A stretch of 64,000 bases of DNA, taken from contig NZ_CP118735.1 of NCBI RefSeq assembly GCF_032595075.1, positions 1-64,000 of the forward strand, given 5' to 3'. Position numbers and translations under genes: made by a program. The DNA comes from Streptococcus sp. 29887 (GTDB lineage Bacteria > Bacillota > Bacilli > Lactobacillales > Streptococcaceae). Below the pieces are notes generated by a model that made no database searches, was not told the origin of the DNA, and was given only the letters and a program-made list of their open reading frames with translations. Shown piece after piece: positions 51,663 to 60,398 of this stretch (position 1 is the stretch's first letter; each line of letters starts with the position of its first letter).

Positions 51663-52571
51663 ATGAACGATAAGGAATTTGGACAGCGTGTACGTCAACT
51701 TCGAGAAACCGCTAGTCTGACACGTGAACAGTTTTGCGATGACGAACTTGAGCTCTCCGTTCGCCAACTAACCCGTATCGAAGCAGGTACTTCTAAGCCG
51801 ACTTTTTCAAAAATCCAATATATCGCAACCCGCTTAGGCATGGGGCTCTACGAGCTTATGCCTGATTATGTATCTCTACCTGAACGGTATTCCAAACTGA
51901 AATTTGATGTCCTCCGAACACCGACTTATGGAAACGAGGAATTAGTTGAAAAACGCGATGCTATCATGACGGAAATCTATGATGACTACTATGATGACTT
52001 GCCTGAAGAGGAGAAAATCGTTGTAGATACCCTATGCTCTCTATTTGATGTATTGGATACAGATAGTCAGGAATACGGCAAAGAAATTCTTGATGATTAT
52101 TTACATCAAAGTTACCATCGTGCCAAATTGTCTATAAATGATTTAATGATTTTGCGGTTATTTGTCGAACACTGTGAGTTAGAAACCTTAGCTTCTGGAA
52201 CCGCAAATTATACACTATTTATAGATTTGGTAGAGAAATTACCTCAAATAACCTACGATGTGCATTCGGAATCCTTATTTATTGTCAGAGATTTATTGCT
52301 AGCTATTGTTCGTATTTTATTTTCGAAGGAGCTGTATGGGTATGTTCCAGTCTATATAGAAAAAATTGAAAATATTATGGAATTATCGCAAGATTTTCAG
52401 AAAAAGCCAATTTTAAATCTGGTGAAATGGAAATATGAATTAAAGGAGAAACATAATCGCGAAGGAGCCGAGAGATATTTTAATGAGGCTGTAACACTTG
52501 CTAGTCTATTGAATCAAATTCATTTGAAAGAAAAACTCCAAATGGAATGGGAACAAGATACCCAGAGCTAA
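51663..52571 (+). CDS. comR: ComR-type competence regulator paired with comS
   Basis: 302 residues, same domain plan as its upstream neighbour and near-identical over the DNA-binding half (about residues 1-118, with only about a dozen replacements). The peptide-binding half differs strongly. It lies directly before a ComR box and a tiny gene with a WW-containing C-terminus, so it is the likely cognate receptor. RBS GGAGGTG precedes ATG 51663. The strong DNA identity between the two 5' halves suggests tandem duplication or recombination that swaps pheromone specificity. Confidence 0.88.
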   Translation: MNDKEFGQRVRQLRETASLTREQFCDDELELSVRQLTRIEAGTSKPTFSKIQYIATRLGMGLYELMPDYVSLPERYSKLKFDVLRTPTYGNEELVEKRDAIMTEIYDDYYDDLPEEEKIVVDTLCSLFDVLDTDSQEYGKEILDDYLHQSYHRAKLSINDLMILRLFVEHCELETLASGTANYTLFIDLVEKLPQITYDVHSESLFIVRDLLLAIVRILFSKELYGYVPVYIEKIENIMELSQDFQKKPILNLVKWKYELKEKHNREGAERYFNEAVTLASLLNQIHLKEKLQMEWEQDTQS

Positions 52572-52577
52572 AAAGAT

Positions 52578-52619
52578 GACATTTTTGTCCTGTTGAGAAT
52601 CTAGAGTTTATTTTATACT
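52578..52619 (+). promoter_or_regulatory. ComR box and promoter of comS
   Basis: GACA-TTTT-TGTC (52578-52589) is a perfect inverted repeat with the four-base spacing of ComR boxes; the right flank CTGT is also typical. A -10 TATACT at 52614-52619 follows 24 bases later. No sigma-A -35 is present, consistent with an activator-dependent promoter. Confidence 0.8.
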
Positions 52620-52648
52620 AGGTTCATAAAACAAAAGGAGATTATGTT

Positions 52649-52717
52649 ATGTTTAATTTTTTAAAATTTTTCAGTGGTTTTGGTCAATTTGGTGAAGATA
52701 ATTGGTGGGTGAAGTAA
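52649..52717 (+). CDS. comS: ComS/XIP competence pheromone precursor
   Basis: A 22-codon gene with AAAGGAG eight bases before ATG 52649. The product is a hydrophobic N-terminus (MFNFLKFFSGFGQF) followed by GEDNWWVK, with the double tryptophan seen in XIP of several streptococcal ComRS systems. The mature pheromone would be the last seven or eight residues, imported by the oligopeptide permease (established for other species). The tail differs from the XIP sequence I remember for S. suis P1/7, so this may be another pherotype. A terminator closes the gene. An ATG five bases upstream gives only a six-codon frame. Confidence 0.85.
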   Translation: MFNFLKFFSGFGQFGEDNWWVK

Positions 52718-52747
52718 CAACGTCTATGTTCTTTCAAACAATATAGT

Positions 52748-52776
52748 AAAAAGCCAACATCCGTTAGGCTTTTTTG
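52748..52776 (+). terminator. Intrinsic terminator after comS
   Basis: AAAAAGCC-AAC / GTTA-GGCTTTTTT hairpin with one bulge, followed by T run; the region then carries a TTGTTATACT -10-like sequence for folC. Confidence 0.8.
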
Positions 52777-52805
52777 TTATACTAGACAATATATAGGAGG
52801 TGGCT

Positions 52806-54026
52806 ATGTTAGAAAATTGGTTAAATGCTAAACAAGGTCAGGTATTTCATTACAAGATGGAAAAGATTGAGTATGCCCTGGAACTGTTGGGAAATCCTCA
52901 ATTTACAGTGCCGGTCATTCATGTGGCTGGGACCAACGGCAAGGGGTCGACCATTGCTTTTCTGCGCCAGCTCTTTCAGACTCACGGCTTGCGTGTAGGT
53001 AGTTTTGTATCTCCCCACATGGTGAGTGTGCACGACAGGATTTGTATTAACAGCCTGCCCATCTCCGACCACGATTTTCAGCACTATTTACAGAAAGTCT
53101 ACGACTTGGAGCAGGAAGTTGCCGCACGCTATGAGCCCTTCCGCTATTTTGAGGTCATGGTACTCATTATGTTCCTCTATTTCAAGGACCAACAGCCTGA
53201 TTTGGCGTTAGTAGAGGTGGGGATCGGCGGACTTTTGGATACGACCAACGTTGTGGCACCAGCCCTAAGCCTTATTACCTCCATCGGCATGGACCATCAG
53301 GATTTACTAGGATCGACTTTAAGGGAAATAGCAGAGCAGAAAGCAGGGATTATCAAGCAAAACGTGCCTGTCGTCCTTGGACCACTTTGTCCAGAAACCA
53401 CAGCCTTCTGTCGCCAAATTGCCCTTGATAAACAAGCACCTGTCTACCAATTTGGTCAGGAATTCACCTATAAAGCAGGACAGTTCAGCAATGCGGACTT
53501 GGAACTGTCAGAATTGGTTCTAGGCTTGGCTGGTCAGCACCAAGAAGAAAATGCGGCCGTAGCCCTACAAACTTTTTTGCTTTATATGGCAAGAATTCAA
53601 AAAACTGTTTCTCCTCAGTTCATTAAAAATGCCCTTGCCCAAACCAGCTGGGCCGGTCGTTTGGAATTGGTCGTTCAAGAGCCAAAAATCTATTTGGACG
53701 GTGCCCACAATGTTCCTGCCACCGAACGCTTGATTGACTTTATTCAAGAACAAGACGAACCTGTCACCATTCTCTTTTCAGCTCTTCGACGCAAGGATTT
53801 TCAAGAAATGCTTGAATTATTGGAAGAAAAGTTACCGCATACTCCCCTTGTATTAACCAGCTTTGCCTATGATGGTGCCTTGTCTGAGGAAAACCGACAA
53901 GGACGAGATTATGTTGAGAACTATCAGCAGTTTATAGAAGACTGGCAGTCTGATGGACAAGGTATACTGATTATTACTGGTTCCCTTTACTTTATCTCAG
54001 AAGTACGTCAGATTTTTAAAAAATGA
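52806..54026 (+). CDS. folC: Folylpolyglutamate synthase/dihydrofolate synthase
   Basis: Mur-ligase-family enzyme that adds glutamate to folates, supplying the cofactor of PurN and PurH. The 406 residues carry the P-loop HVAGTNGKGST (about 39-49), VEVGIGGLLDTTN, SIGMDHQDLLG and the C-terminal LDGAHN motif. ATG 52806 lies five bases after AGGAGG (52795-52800); the in-frame GTG at 52800 overlaps it. Confidence 0.95.
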   Translation: MLENWLNAKQGQVFHYKMEKIEYALELLGNPQFTVPVIHVAGTNGKGSTIAFLRQLFQTHGLRVGSFVSPHMVSVHDRICINSLPISDHDFQHYLQKVYDLEQEVAARYEPFRYFEVMVLIMFLYFKDQQPDLALVEVGIGGLLDTTNVVAPALSLITSIGMDHQDLLGSTLREIAEQKAGIIKQNVPVVLGPLCPETTAFCRQIALDKQAPVYQFGQEFTYKAGQFSNADLELSELVLGLAGQHQEENAAVALQTFLLYMARIQKTVSPQFIKNALAQTSWAGRLELVVQEPKIYLDGAHNVPATERLIDFIQEQDEPVTILFSALRRKDFQEMLELLEEKLPHTPLVLTSFAYDGALSEENRQGRDYVENYQQFIEDWQSDGQGILIITGSLYFISEVRQIFKK

Positions 54027-54034
54027 GTAGCTTT

Positions 54035-54042
54035 TTCGAATA
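54035..54042 (+). promoter_or_regulatory. cin-box-like motif before a 37-codon frame
   Basis: TTCGAATA followed by AATAGG, closely matching the tracts at 43344 and 43430. It sits just after folC. Confidence 0.35.
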
Positions 54043-54049
54043 AATAGGT

Positions 54050-54163
54050 ATGACACATGCGGAGAAAGTAGCCTTTTTAAAAGAATTCCAAGAGACCAAA
54101 CGCCATACCTTTCGACAATTGGAGCAATTTGCGAAAATTTCCAGAACTCCCGATAGGAAATGA
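54050..54163 (+). CDS. Short hypothetical frame or gene remnant
   Basis: ATG 54050 opens 37 codons (MTHAEKVAFLKEFQETKRHT then FRQLEQFAKISRTPDRK). The composition is protein-like, charged and helical, and the frame ends inside a terminator stem (54146-54173). There is no RBS; a cin-box-like motif lies eight bases upstream. It may be a tiny competence-regulated product or the 5' stump of a deleted gene. I do not recognise a family. Confidence 0.35.
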   Translation: MTHAEKVAFLKEFQETKRHTFRQLEQFAKISRTPDRK

Positions 54164-54181
54164 CATTGGGAGTGCTTTTTG
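54146..54181 (+). terminator. Intrinsic terminator before 54216
   Basis: ACTCCCGAT (54146-54154) pairs with ATTGGGAGT (54165-54173), then GCTTTTTG. TGA-TATAAT (TATAAT 54183-54188) starts the next unit. Confidence 0.75.
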
Positions 54182-54215
54182 ATATAATAAAAAAAGCATA
54201 CTCAAGGAGGAGAAT

Positions 54216-55730
54216 ATGACAGAATTAGATGCAGTTGCTCACGAAGTATCTTATCAACCTCGGCGCCGTCGAAGAGCAAGGCGTTCGCAAGGTTATCAGC
54301 TGAGTGAAGATTTTAAGGCCAGGATGCCCAAAACAAAGATTTGGCCGGCTCTCGTTTGGAGTTTAGTACTGAGCCTAGTGAGCGTAGCCAATCCTTTTCT
54401 AACCTTTTTAGCGACGAATGAGCAGACACAGCATTTGTATGCCGGAATGGCTATGATGGCTGGTCAGAATCCCTACGGAGATTTCTTCGCAACAAACGGC
54501 GTTTTATATTACTTACTAGCCTGGTTAGGTCATATTGATGGAGGATTTATTGTATTTGGTTTTCTCCAAATGATTGCGCTGTTTATCGCAGGAGTTTATT
54601 TCTATAAAATCATGGTCTATTTTAGTCAGTCGGAACGGTTGGCGACCAGTTCAAGTCATTGGTTTTATATTTTTATTGCTTCTTTAGGATTTGGCGGCTT
54701 ATACGCAGAAATCTTTGCGCTTCCCTTTGTTTTGGCAAGCCTTTGGTTCCTAGTCCGCTATTTTGCAAATGCTGTGGGTGATGAGGCCTTTATCCTGTAT
54801 GGAATTGAGGCAGCCTTGGCCTTTCTGATTTATCCAGAGAGCCTCTTATTATGGTTGCTAGCTGGTTTCATATTGTTTGTTTTTAACACGCAACAACGGC
54901 AAATGGCTCGAGGGTTCTATCAATTATTGGCAAGCATATTTGGTCTTCTATTGGTCTTGTATCTAGTTGGCTACTATGCATTTGAAGCCCAGATACTTGG
55001 TACAGCTATTCAGCAAACCTTTCTTTACAATTTAAACTTGGACTTCCAGTATGCAGACCTGTATATGGCACTGGGAGTTGTAGCTAGTTTTTTGTTGCTA
55101 TCTGGTTTTTTCAAGGGATTTATCCAGACGGTATCTTCCTTCGGTCAAGGCCGGTATACTCATATCAAGGTTCTAATCCTGCTCGTTTTTGTAGCTCAGC
55201 TGGTGTTTATCATTGGAACCCCAAATGGTCATTATAGCCAACTGCTTAGTCTATTGCCTTATGGTTTTGTGATGACTGTTCTTCATTTGGGTGCTGATTC
55301 AGAAGCTGAGGAACGAGGCTATCTCAGTCGTCACTTTTTCCTGCCTCTTGTCATGGCTTTTGGAATGGTGGCACAACCAGCCTATACTTATTTTGTAGAG
55401 GGGGATTTGGTCACGGATCGTGCAAGCATTGCTAGTTATGTTGGGCAAGAAACGACTAAGACGGATAAGATTTACGTTTGGGATAATAGCGCTAGTATCT
55501 ATCTGGATAGCCAGCGTCTGTCATCCGCCACCATTATCTCAGCGGAGCCTTATCTGACTACGACTGGTAATCAAAATAGCTTGCTATATGACCTCAATAA
55601 AAATGAGGCAAGTCTGGTGATTGTTAATAAGAACATCCCACTCTTAGATGATGTAAAAGCAAATTTAGAGCTGCAGTATAAACCTGTCAAAACGACCGAT
55701 TACTTTATTGTCTATCAAAAGAATGAATGA
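54216..55730 (+). CDS. Polytopic membrane protein, probable GT-C type glycosyltransferase-like
   Basis: 504 residues with a basic N-terminal tail (QPRRRRRARRSQ), about ten to twelve membrane helices, and a C-terminal extracellular domain of about 95 residues. The layout and the segment after helix 1 (MAMMAGQNPYGDFFATNGV) resemble mannosyltransferase-like GT-C membrane proteins, where an acidic residue in this loop is catalytic. A membrane protein gene occupies the same place after folC in other streptococci. Function unproven. RBS AAGGAGG; the stop overlaps a terminator. Confidence 0.7.
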   Translation: MTELDAVAHEVSYQPRRRRRARRSQGYQLSEDFKARMPKTKIWPALVWSLVLSLVSVANPFLTFLATNEQTQHLYAGMAMMAGQNPYGDFFATNGVLYYLLAWLGHIDGGFIVFGFLQMIALFIAGVYFYKIMVYFSQSERLATSSSHWFYIFIASLGFGGLYAEIFALPFVLASLWFLVRYFANAVGDEAFILYGIEAALAFLIYPESLLLWLLAGFILFVFNTQQRQMARGFYQLLASIFGLLLVLYLVGYYAFEAQILGTAIQQTFLYNLNLDFQYADLYMALGVVASFLLLSGFFKGFIQTVSSFGQGRYTHIKVLILLVFVAQLVFIIGTPNGHYSQLLSLLPYGFVMTVLHLGADSEAEERGYLSRHFFLPLVMAFGMVAQPAYTYFVEGDLVTDRASIASYVGQETTKTDKIYVWDNSASIYLDSQRLSSATIISAEPYLTTTGNQNSLLYDLNKNEASLVIVNKNIPLLDDVKANLELQYKPVKTTDYFIVYQKNE

Positions 55731-55752
55731 TTGCCTGGGCAGTCATTTTTTC
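55726..55752 (+). terminator. Intrinsic terminator overlapping the stop of the membrane protein gene
   Basis: AATGATTGCC (55726-55735) / GGCAGTCATT (55738-55747) with one G-T pair, then T run. TATAAT at 55781-55786 follows for mutL. Confidence 0.85.
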
Positions 55753-55837
55753 ATGGACTTAGAAACAAAGGGATGTGTGGTATAATGGAGGAATAAGTAA
55801 ACGGGAAAAGAATGTCTAAAGGAATGTAGGAAAAGAT

Positions 55838-57775
55838 ATGTCACAAATTATCGAATTGCCAGAAATTTTAGCCAACCAAATTGCAGCAGGTGAGGTGATT
55901 GAGCGACCGGCCAGTGTGGTTAAGGAGTTGGTGGAGAACTCGATTGATGCAGGCGCCAGCCAGATAGAAATTCGTATCGAAGAAGCTGGGCTAAAAACTA
56001 TTCAAATTACGGACAACGGCGAAGGTATTGCCCCTGACCAAGTAGCTTTGGCTTTGCGTCGTCATGCGACAAGTAAGATAAAAAATCAGGCAGACCTGTT
56101 CCGCATTCGGACCTTGGGTTTTCGTGGTGAAGCCCTGCCCTCCATTGCCTCTGTCAGTCAAATGGTTATTGAAACAGCTACAGCCGACCATGCCCACGGC
56201 TTGCGTCTGGAGGCAAAGGGTGGTGTCATTGAGTCAGAGGAGCCGATTAGTCGACCAGTTGGTACCCAGATGACTATTTCAGATTTGTTCTACAACACTC
56301 CTGCCCGTCTTAAGTATGTCCGTAGTCAGCAGGCCGAGTTATCGCATATCGCTGATATTATCAACAGGCTGAGCCTGGCCCATCCTGAAATCGCCTTTAC
56401 CCTGGTCAATGAAGGACGGGAATTGATGCGGACAGCAGGCACAGGCAAGCTCCGTCAAGCTATTTCGGGTATTTACGGCATCGCTTCTGCTAAAAAAATG
56501 GTGGAAATTGAGGCTGAGGACTTAGATTTTCACATTTCAGGCTATGTTTCCCTGCCAGAATTGACCCGTGCCAACCGCAATTACATCTCTATTTTCATCA
56601 ATGGTCGCTACATCAAGAATTTCTTGCTCAATCGTGCTATTTTGGAAGGTTACGGCAGCAAGCTCATGGTGGGTCGTTTTCCACTGGCGGTGATTTCTAT
56701 TGAGATCGACCCTTATCTAGCCGATGTCAATGTCCACCCGACCAAGCAAGAAGTCCGCATTTCCAAGGAAAAGGAACTGATGAGCCTGATCCGTGAAGCT
56801 ATTATTAAGGCTCTCAAGGAACAGGATCTAATTCCTGATGCCCTGGAAAATCTGGCCCAGTCTAGTACGCGTACCAAGGTCAAAGCAGAGCAGGTCACCT
56901 TGCCACTCAAGGAAAGCAAGCTCTACTATGACACTGTTAAGCAGGATTTTTTCCTCAAACCAGAAGTGGTCGCCGAGGAGATCAAACCCTTGGAGGAAGA
57001 CAAACAGGCTCCTCAAGAAGCACCCGAGGAAAATGCGGTCAAGTCTGTCCAATTTGCAGAACGCCAGACAGCTGAAAGTGCAGACCCAGAACACCCTAAC
57101 TTGAGTGCTAAAGAGTTGGCCAAATTAGCAGACAAACTAGACCAAGAAGAAACCTCGACCTTCCCAGAATTGGAATATTTTGGTCAAATGCACGGCACCT
57201 ATCTCTTTGCACAAGGAAAAACAGGACTGTATATCATCGACCAACATGCTGCACAGGAGCGGGTCAAATACGAATACTACCGTGAGAAGATTGGTCAGGT
57301 AGATAACTCTGCCCAGCAGCTCTTGGTGCCTTATATCTTTGAATTCCCTCAAAATGATGCCCTCAATCTTGCGCATAAAATGGATGCCCTCCGTCAAGTT
57401 GGTGTCAACTTGGAAGAGTACGGTGTCAACCAATTCATCTTACGTGAGCACCCTATCTGGATGAAGGAAGAGGAGATTGAGGCTGGTATTTACGAGATGT
57501 GCGATATGCTACTTCTAACAGACCAGGTGTCCATCAAGCAGTATCGGGCAGAGTTGGCTATTATGATGTCCTGCAAGCGTTCGATTAAGGCCAATCATGC
57601 CTTGGATGATTATTCGGCGCGTGATTTATTGCGGCAATTATCCCATTGTCAAAATCCCTACAACTGCCCACATGGCCGACCAGTCTTGGTGCATTTTAGC
57701 AAATCAGATATGGAAAAAATGTTTAGACGCATTCAGGAAAATCACACGAGTTTACGTGAGTTGGGGAAGTATTAA
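55838..57775 (+). CDS. mutL: DNA mismatch repair protein MutL
   Basis: GHKL ATPase with endonuclease activity in mismatch repair. The 645 residues begin with the ATPase ([39 protein letters not shown]), a linker rich in Glu and Gln (about 340-430), and a C-terminal domain. The endonuclease metal motif DQHA-xx-E-xxxx-E is intact from D468. A zinc-site-like CPHGRP lies near the C-terminus. mutS is not in this window. Confidence 0.96.
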   Translation: MSQIIELPEILANQIAAGEVIERPASVVKELVENSIDAGASQIEIRIEEAGLKTIQITDNGEGIAPDQVALALRRHATSKIKNQADLFRIRTLGFRGEALPSIASVSQMVIETATADHAHGLRLEAKGGVIESEEPISRPVGTQMTISDLFYNTPARLKYVRSQQAELSHIADIINRLSLAHPEIAFTLVNEGRELMRTAGTGKLRQAISGIYGIASAKKMVEIEAEDLDFHISGYVSLPELTRANRNYISIFINGRYIKNFLLNRAILEGYGSKLMVGRFPLAVISIEIDPYLADVNVHPTKQEVRISKEKELMSLIREAIIKALKEQDLIPDALENLAQSSTRTKVKAEQVTLPLKESKLYYDTVKQDFFLKPEVVAEEIKPLEEDKQAPQEAPEENAVKSVQFAERQTAESADPEHPNLSAKELAKLADKLDQEETSTFPELEYFGQMHGTYLFAQGKTGLYIIDQHAAQERVKYEYYREKIGQVDNSAQQLLVPYIFEFPQNDALNLAHKMDALRQVGVNLEEYGVNQFILREHPIWMKEEEIEAGIYEMCDMLLLTDQVSIKQYRAELAIMMSCKRSIKANHALDDYSARDLLRQLSHCQNPYNCPHGRPVLVHFSKSDMEKMFRRIQENHTSLRELGKY

Positions 57776-57848
57776 GGATTTTAACCCCCCTGTAAAAGCA
57801 TTTGGACTAGCTATTTTTACCGCCAGCTTGTAAAGTAAAGGAGGAAAC

Positions 57849-58214
57849 ATGACCAATCTTGGACAGCTCATTCACATGGAGCGAACAAAACGACAGGAAT
57901 CGCAAGAAACCTTGGCAAAAGCAATCGGAGTGTCACGGCAAACAGTCTTAAACTGGGAAAAAGGTCGCACCTTACCTGATAGTGCCAGTCTAGTCAGCAT
58001 TGCCCAACGTTATCATCTTTCTTTTGACCAGTTAATTGGCTTACAAGTCAAGGCTAAGAAAAGGCGGGTCTGGATAAATTACCTGCTTCTCCTAATCCTA
58101 TTCGGTCTAGGTATCTTTGTCGGTGGCAATGTCACTCTCTTGCTTCCTTTCCTCATCGTTTTTCTCCTCATCGGTTTCCTTATCCAAGAATTCATGTTGA
58201 CCAAATCTTTATAA
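57849..58214 (+). CDS. XRE-family regulator with two membrane helices
   Basis: 121 residues. N-terminal helix-turn-helix (LIHMERTKRQESQETLAKAI, SRQTVLNWEKGRTLPDS) and C-terminal pair of transmembrane helices (about 75-91 and 94-112). This is the same overall type as the broken gene at 3035-3394. Such small membrane-tethered XRE proteins are often encoded next to CPBP proteases, as here (14 bases to the next gene). RBS AAGGAGG. Confidence 0.88.
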   Translation: MTNLGQLIHMERTKRQESQETLAKAIGVSRQTVLNWEKGRTLPDSASLVSIAQRYHLSFDQLIGLQVKAKKRRVWINYLLLLILFGLGIFVGGNVTLLLPFLIVFLLIGFLIQEFMLTKSL

Positions 58215-58228
58215 AGCGAGGTCATCGT

Positions 58229-58876
58229 ATGGTCCGAAAGGATAGACTATTTATTGCATTTATTGTTCTTGGCGTACTCAATCTGCTGATTAAGTTGCAC
58301 CGTTATTTAGGATTTAGTCCGACTTATAGTCTTTACTACCAGCTTGCTAGTTTTATCTTGCTATTTGCACTTGGCATGTACCACTATAGAGAGTTGCTTT
58401 GGACTGATTTTAGAAAATTGCGGAGCTGGAAACTGCTTTACCAATTCCCTTTGTTTTATCTTGCAGACTTTTTGGTCATGTATGGAGGAAGTTTTCTCCA
58501 ATACTTGATAGTGAAATCATTCCATATCTCAGAAGGTATAGGCAATGTCACAGCAGTTAATAAGATAAGCCAAATCGTCCCACTTCCAATCTTTTTGCTG
58601 ATAGTGGGAATCATCGGTCCAATTGTTGAAGAACTTTTTTATCGGAAATGTTTACAGGGTAGTCTGAAAAATGTTTTAAATCCATGGTTTGCTATTGTCT
58701 TGCAAGGTCTCATTTTTGGCTTAGGGCATGCTAAATCTCTCGATAGTTCAGAAATTATCAACACGATTCCCCAGATTTGTTCGGGTATTTACCTGGGTTA
58801 TCTCTATCACAGAGCAGGCAATCTTTGTTATCCGATGCTCGTTCATTGTGTAGGCAACCTATCCGTCGGATATTGA
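58229..58876 (+). CDS. CPBP family intramembrane glutamic protease
   Basis: 215 residues with six to seven predicted membrane helices and the CPBP/Abi motifs: IVEELFYRKCLQG (EExxxR, about 132-144), GLGHAKS with the motif 2 His, and HCVGN near the end. Relatives include self-immunity proteins in bacteriocin loci and prenyl-protein-protease-like enzymes. Operon with the upstream XRE gene suggests paired regulation. Confidence 0.85.
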   Translation: MVRKDRLFIAFIVLGVLNLLIKLHRYLGFSPTYSLYYQLASFILLFALGMYHYRELLWTDFRKLRSWKLLYQFPLFYLADFLVMYGGSFLQYLIVKSFHISEGIGNVTAVNKISQIVPLPIFLLIVGIIGPIVEELFYRKCLQGSLKNVLNPWFAIVLQGLIFGLGHAKSLDSSEIINTIPQICSGIYLGYLYHRAGNLCYPMLVHCVGNLSVGY

Positions 58877-58881
58877 AACCT

Positions 58882-58910
58882 AGCTTCGCTATCAATAGCG
58901 AGGCTTTTTA
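58882..58910 (+). terminator. Intrinsic terminator before ruvA
   Basis: AGCTTCGCTA (58882-58891) / TAGCGAGGCT (58896-58905) with one G-T pair, loop TCAA, T run. Extended -10 TGG-TACAAT follows near 58911-58919. Confidence 0.85.
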
Positions 58911-58954
58911 TGGTACAATGGAAAGACATAAATTATCACCGATAAAGGAAGTAT

Positions 58955-59545
58955 ATGTACGACTATATCAAAGGAATGTTAACCAAAATTACTGCAAAGT
59001 ATATTGTGGTAGAAACTCATGGCGTTGGCTATCTCTTGCAGGTGGCTAATCCCTATGCTTACTCTGGGCAGGTCCAGCAAGAAGTAACGGTCTATACCCA
59101 TCAAGTTATTCGTGAAGATGCTCATCTGCTCTACGGCTTTGCGACAGAGGCTGAAAAATCTGTATTCCTCAGTCTGATTTCAGTATCAGGTATTGGACCA
59201 ACAACGGCTTTGGCAATTATTGCTGTTGATGATAATGACGGTCTGGTGCGGGCTATTGAGCAAAAAAATATTACTTATCTAACCAAGTTTCCAAAGATTG
59301 GCAAGAAAACAGCCCAACAGATGATTTTGGACCTGGAAGGCAAGTTTGTCATGAGCGAAGAAGCGGGTCCTGTTCAACAAGTAGCACCCTCCAGTGAAAA
59401 TATCGCCCTCGATGAAGCCATGGAAGCTATGGAAGCACTCGGTTACCGACCAGCCGAACTCAAGAAAATCAAGAAATTCTTCGAAGGTACCAACGATACC
59501 GCAGAAAATTACATCAAATCAGCCCTTAAAATGTTGATGAAGTAA
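58955..59545 (+). CDS. ruvA: Holliday junction protein RuvA
   Basis: Tetrameric protein that binds four-way junctions and recruits RuvB. The 196 residues have domain I beginning [20 protein letters not shown], helix-hairpin-helix repeats ([36 protein letters not shown]), an acidic linker, and the C-terminal RuvB-binding three-helix domain ([16 protein letters not shown]). Confidence 0.96.
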   Translation: MYDYIKGMLTKITAKYIVVETHGVGYLLQVANPYAYSGQVQQEVTVYTHQVIREDAHLLYGFATEAEKSVFLSLISVSGIGPTTALAIIAVDDNDGLVRAIEQKNITYLTKFPKIGKKTAQQMILDLEGKFVMSEEAGPVQQVAPSSENIALDEAMEAMEALGYRPAELKKIKKFFEGTNDTAENYIKSALKMLMK

Positions 59546-59771
59546 TAAGATACAAAGGACGCAAAGGACAAAGATAAAATAGGAAACCTAACGCAGAGCC
59601 TTTAGGCTATAGGCAGGTTTATCTTTTTCTCGCAGTCCTTAGTCCGTGTTCAATTAACGTACCAGTATGATGCTTGTTGGAGCACCTCATCATACTACGT
59701 CAATCGCCATTGGCGATGTACCTTACTAACTCGCCATATTCGGCTGTTCTAATCACAAAAAAGGAGAACAG
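59546..59771 (+). other. Structured intergenic region between ruvA and tag
   Basis: 226 bases without a gene. It contains AGTATGATG / CATCATACT (59664-59672 / 59688-59696), the palindrome ATCGCCATTGGCGAT (59703-59717), a GCCTTTAGGC stem and a repetitive A/G-rich start (CAAAGGACGCAAAGGACAAAG). It resembles a dispersed repeat rather than simple spacer, but no second copy is in this window. RBS AAGGAGA for tag is at its end. Confidence 0.5.
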
Positions 59772-60329
59772 ATGTCCCGTTGTTCTTGGGTCAATCTCAA
59801 CAATCCCCTCTATATAGCCTATCACGATCAAGAATGGGGGCGCCCTTTGCATGAGGAGCGGGCTCTCTTTGAATTGCTTTGTTTGGAGACCTATCAAGCA
59901 GGTCTGTCTTGGGAAATTGTGCTCAACAAGCGACAGGCTTTCAAGGCTGTCTTTCATGGTTATGACTATCATGCGGTTGCTAGCATGACAGACCAGCAGC
60001 TGGATGCCCTGCTCGACAATCCAGCTATTATTCGGCACAAGGCTAAGCTCTACGCGACCCGTGCCAATGCCCAAGCCTTTCTCAAGTTACAGGAAGAATG
60101 TGGCAGTTTTGACCATTATATCTGGTCTTGGCTAGCAGGTCGCCCACAGGTCAATTCGGTTGGTGACTACCGTCAAGTTCCTGCTAAAACCTCCCTTTCC
60201 GAGGCTATTTCCAAGGACTTGAAAAAACGAGGTTTTAAATTTGTCGGTCCTGTCTGTGTCTATTCTTTCCTACAAGCAGCCGGGCTCATTAACGACCATG
60301 AAAATACGTGTGACTGGAAAAATATCTAA
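59772..60329 (+). CDS. tag: DNA-3-methyladenine glycosylase I
   Basis: Base-excision enzyme removing 3-methyladenine. The 185 residues show the complete zinc snap: C4, H18, H176 and C180, matching the E. coli Tag arrangement. The N-terminal CSWVN and EWGRPLHEERALFELLCLE segments and the GFKFVGPVCVYSFLQA C-terminal block are typical. In streptococci it lies between ruvA and cinA. Confidence 0.96.
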   Translation: MSRCSWVNLNNPLYIAYHDQEWGRPLHEERALFELLCLETYQAGLSWEIVLNKRQAFKAVFHGYDYHAVASMTDQQLDALLDNPAIIRHKAKLYATRANAQAFLKLQEECGSFDHYIWSWLAGRPQVNSVGDYRQVPAKTSLSEAISKDLKKRGFKFVGPVCVYSFLQAAGLINDHENTCDWKNI

Positions 60330-60342
60330 AACCACCACCCAA

Positions 60343-60360
60343 TTACGAACTAATAGATAG
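60343..60360 (+). promoter_or_regulatory. cin-box-like site upstream of cinA
   Basis: TTACGAACTAATAGATAG, 55 bases before the cinA ATG. TACGAACT matches six of eight positions of the SigX box TACGAATA. cinA-recA is a late competence operon in other streptococci, which raises the prior. Confidence 0.45.
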
Positions 60361-60398
60361 GCAGGTAACTGCATGCTATCAAAAGTAGAAGGAGGAAT

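Noticed and set aside
59700..60074. 124-codon minus-strand frame opposite tag
   Set aside because: It is covered by the well-supported tag gene with complete zinc ligands; no promoter or RBS on the minus strand.
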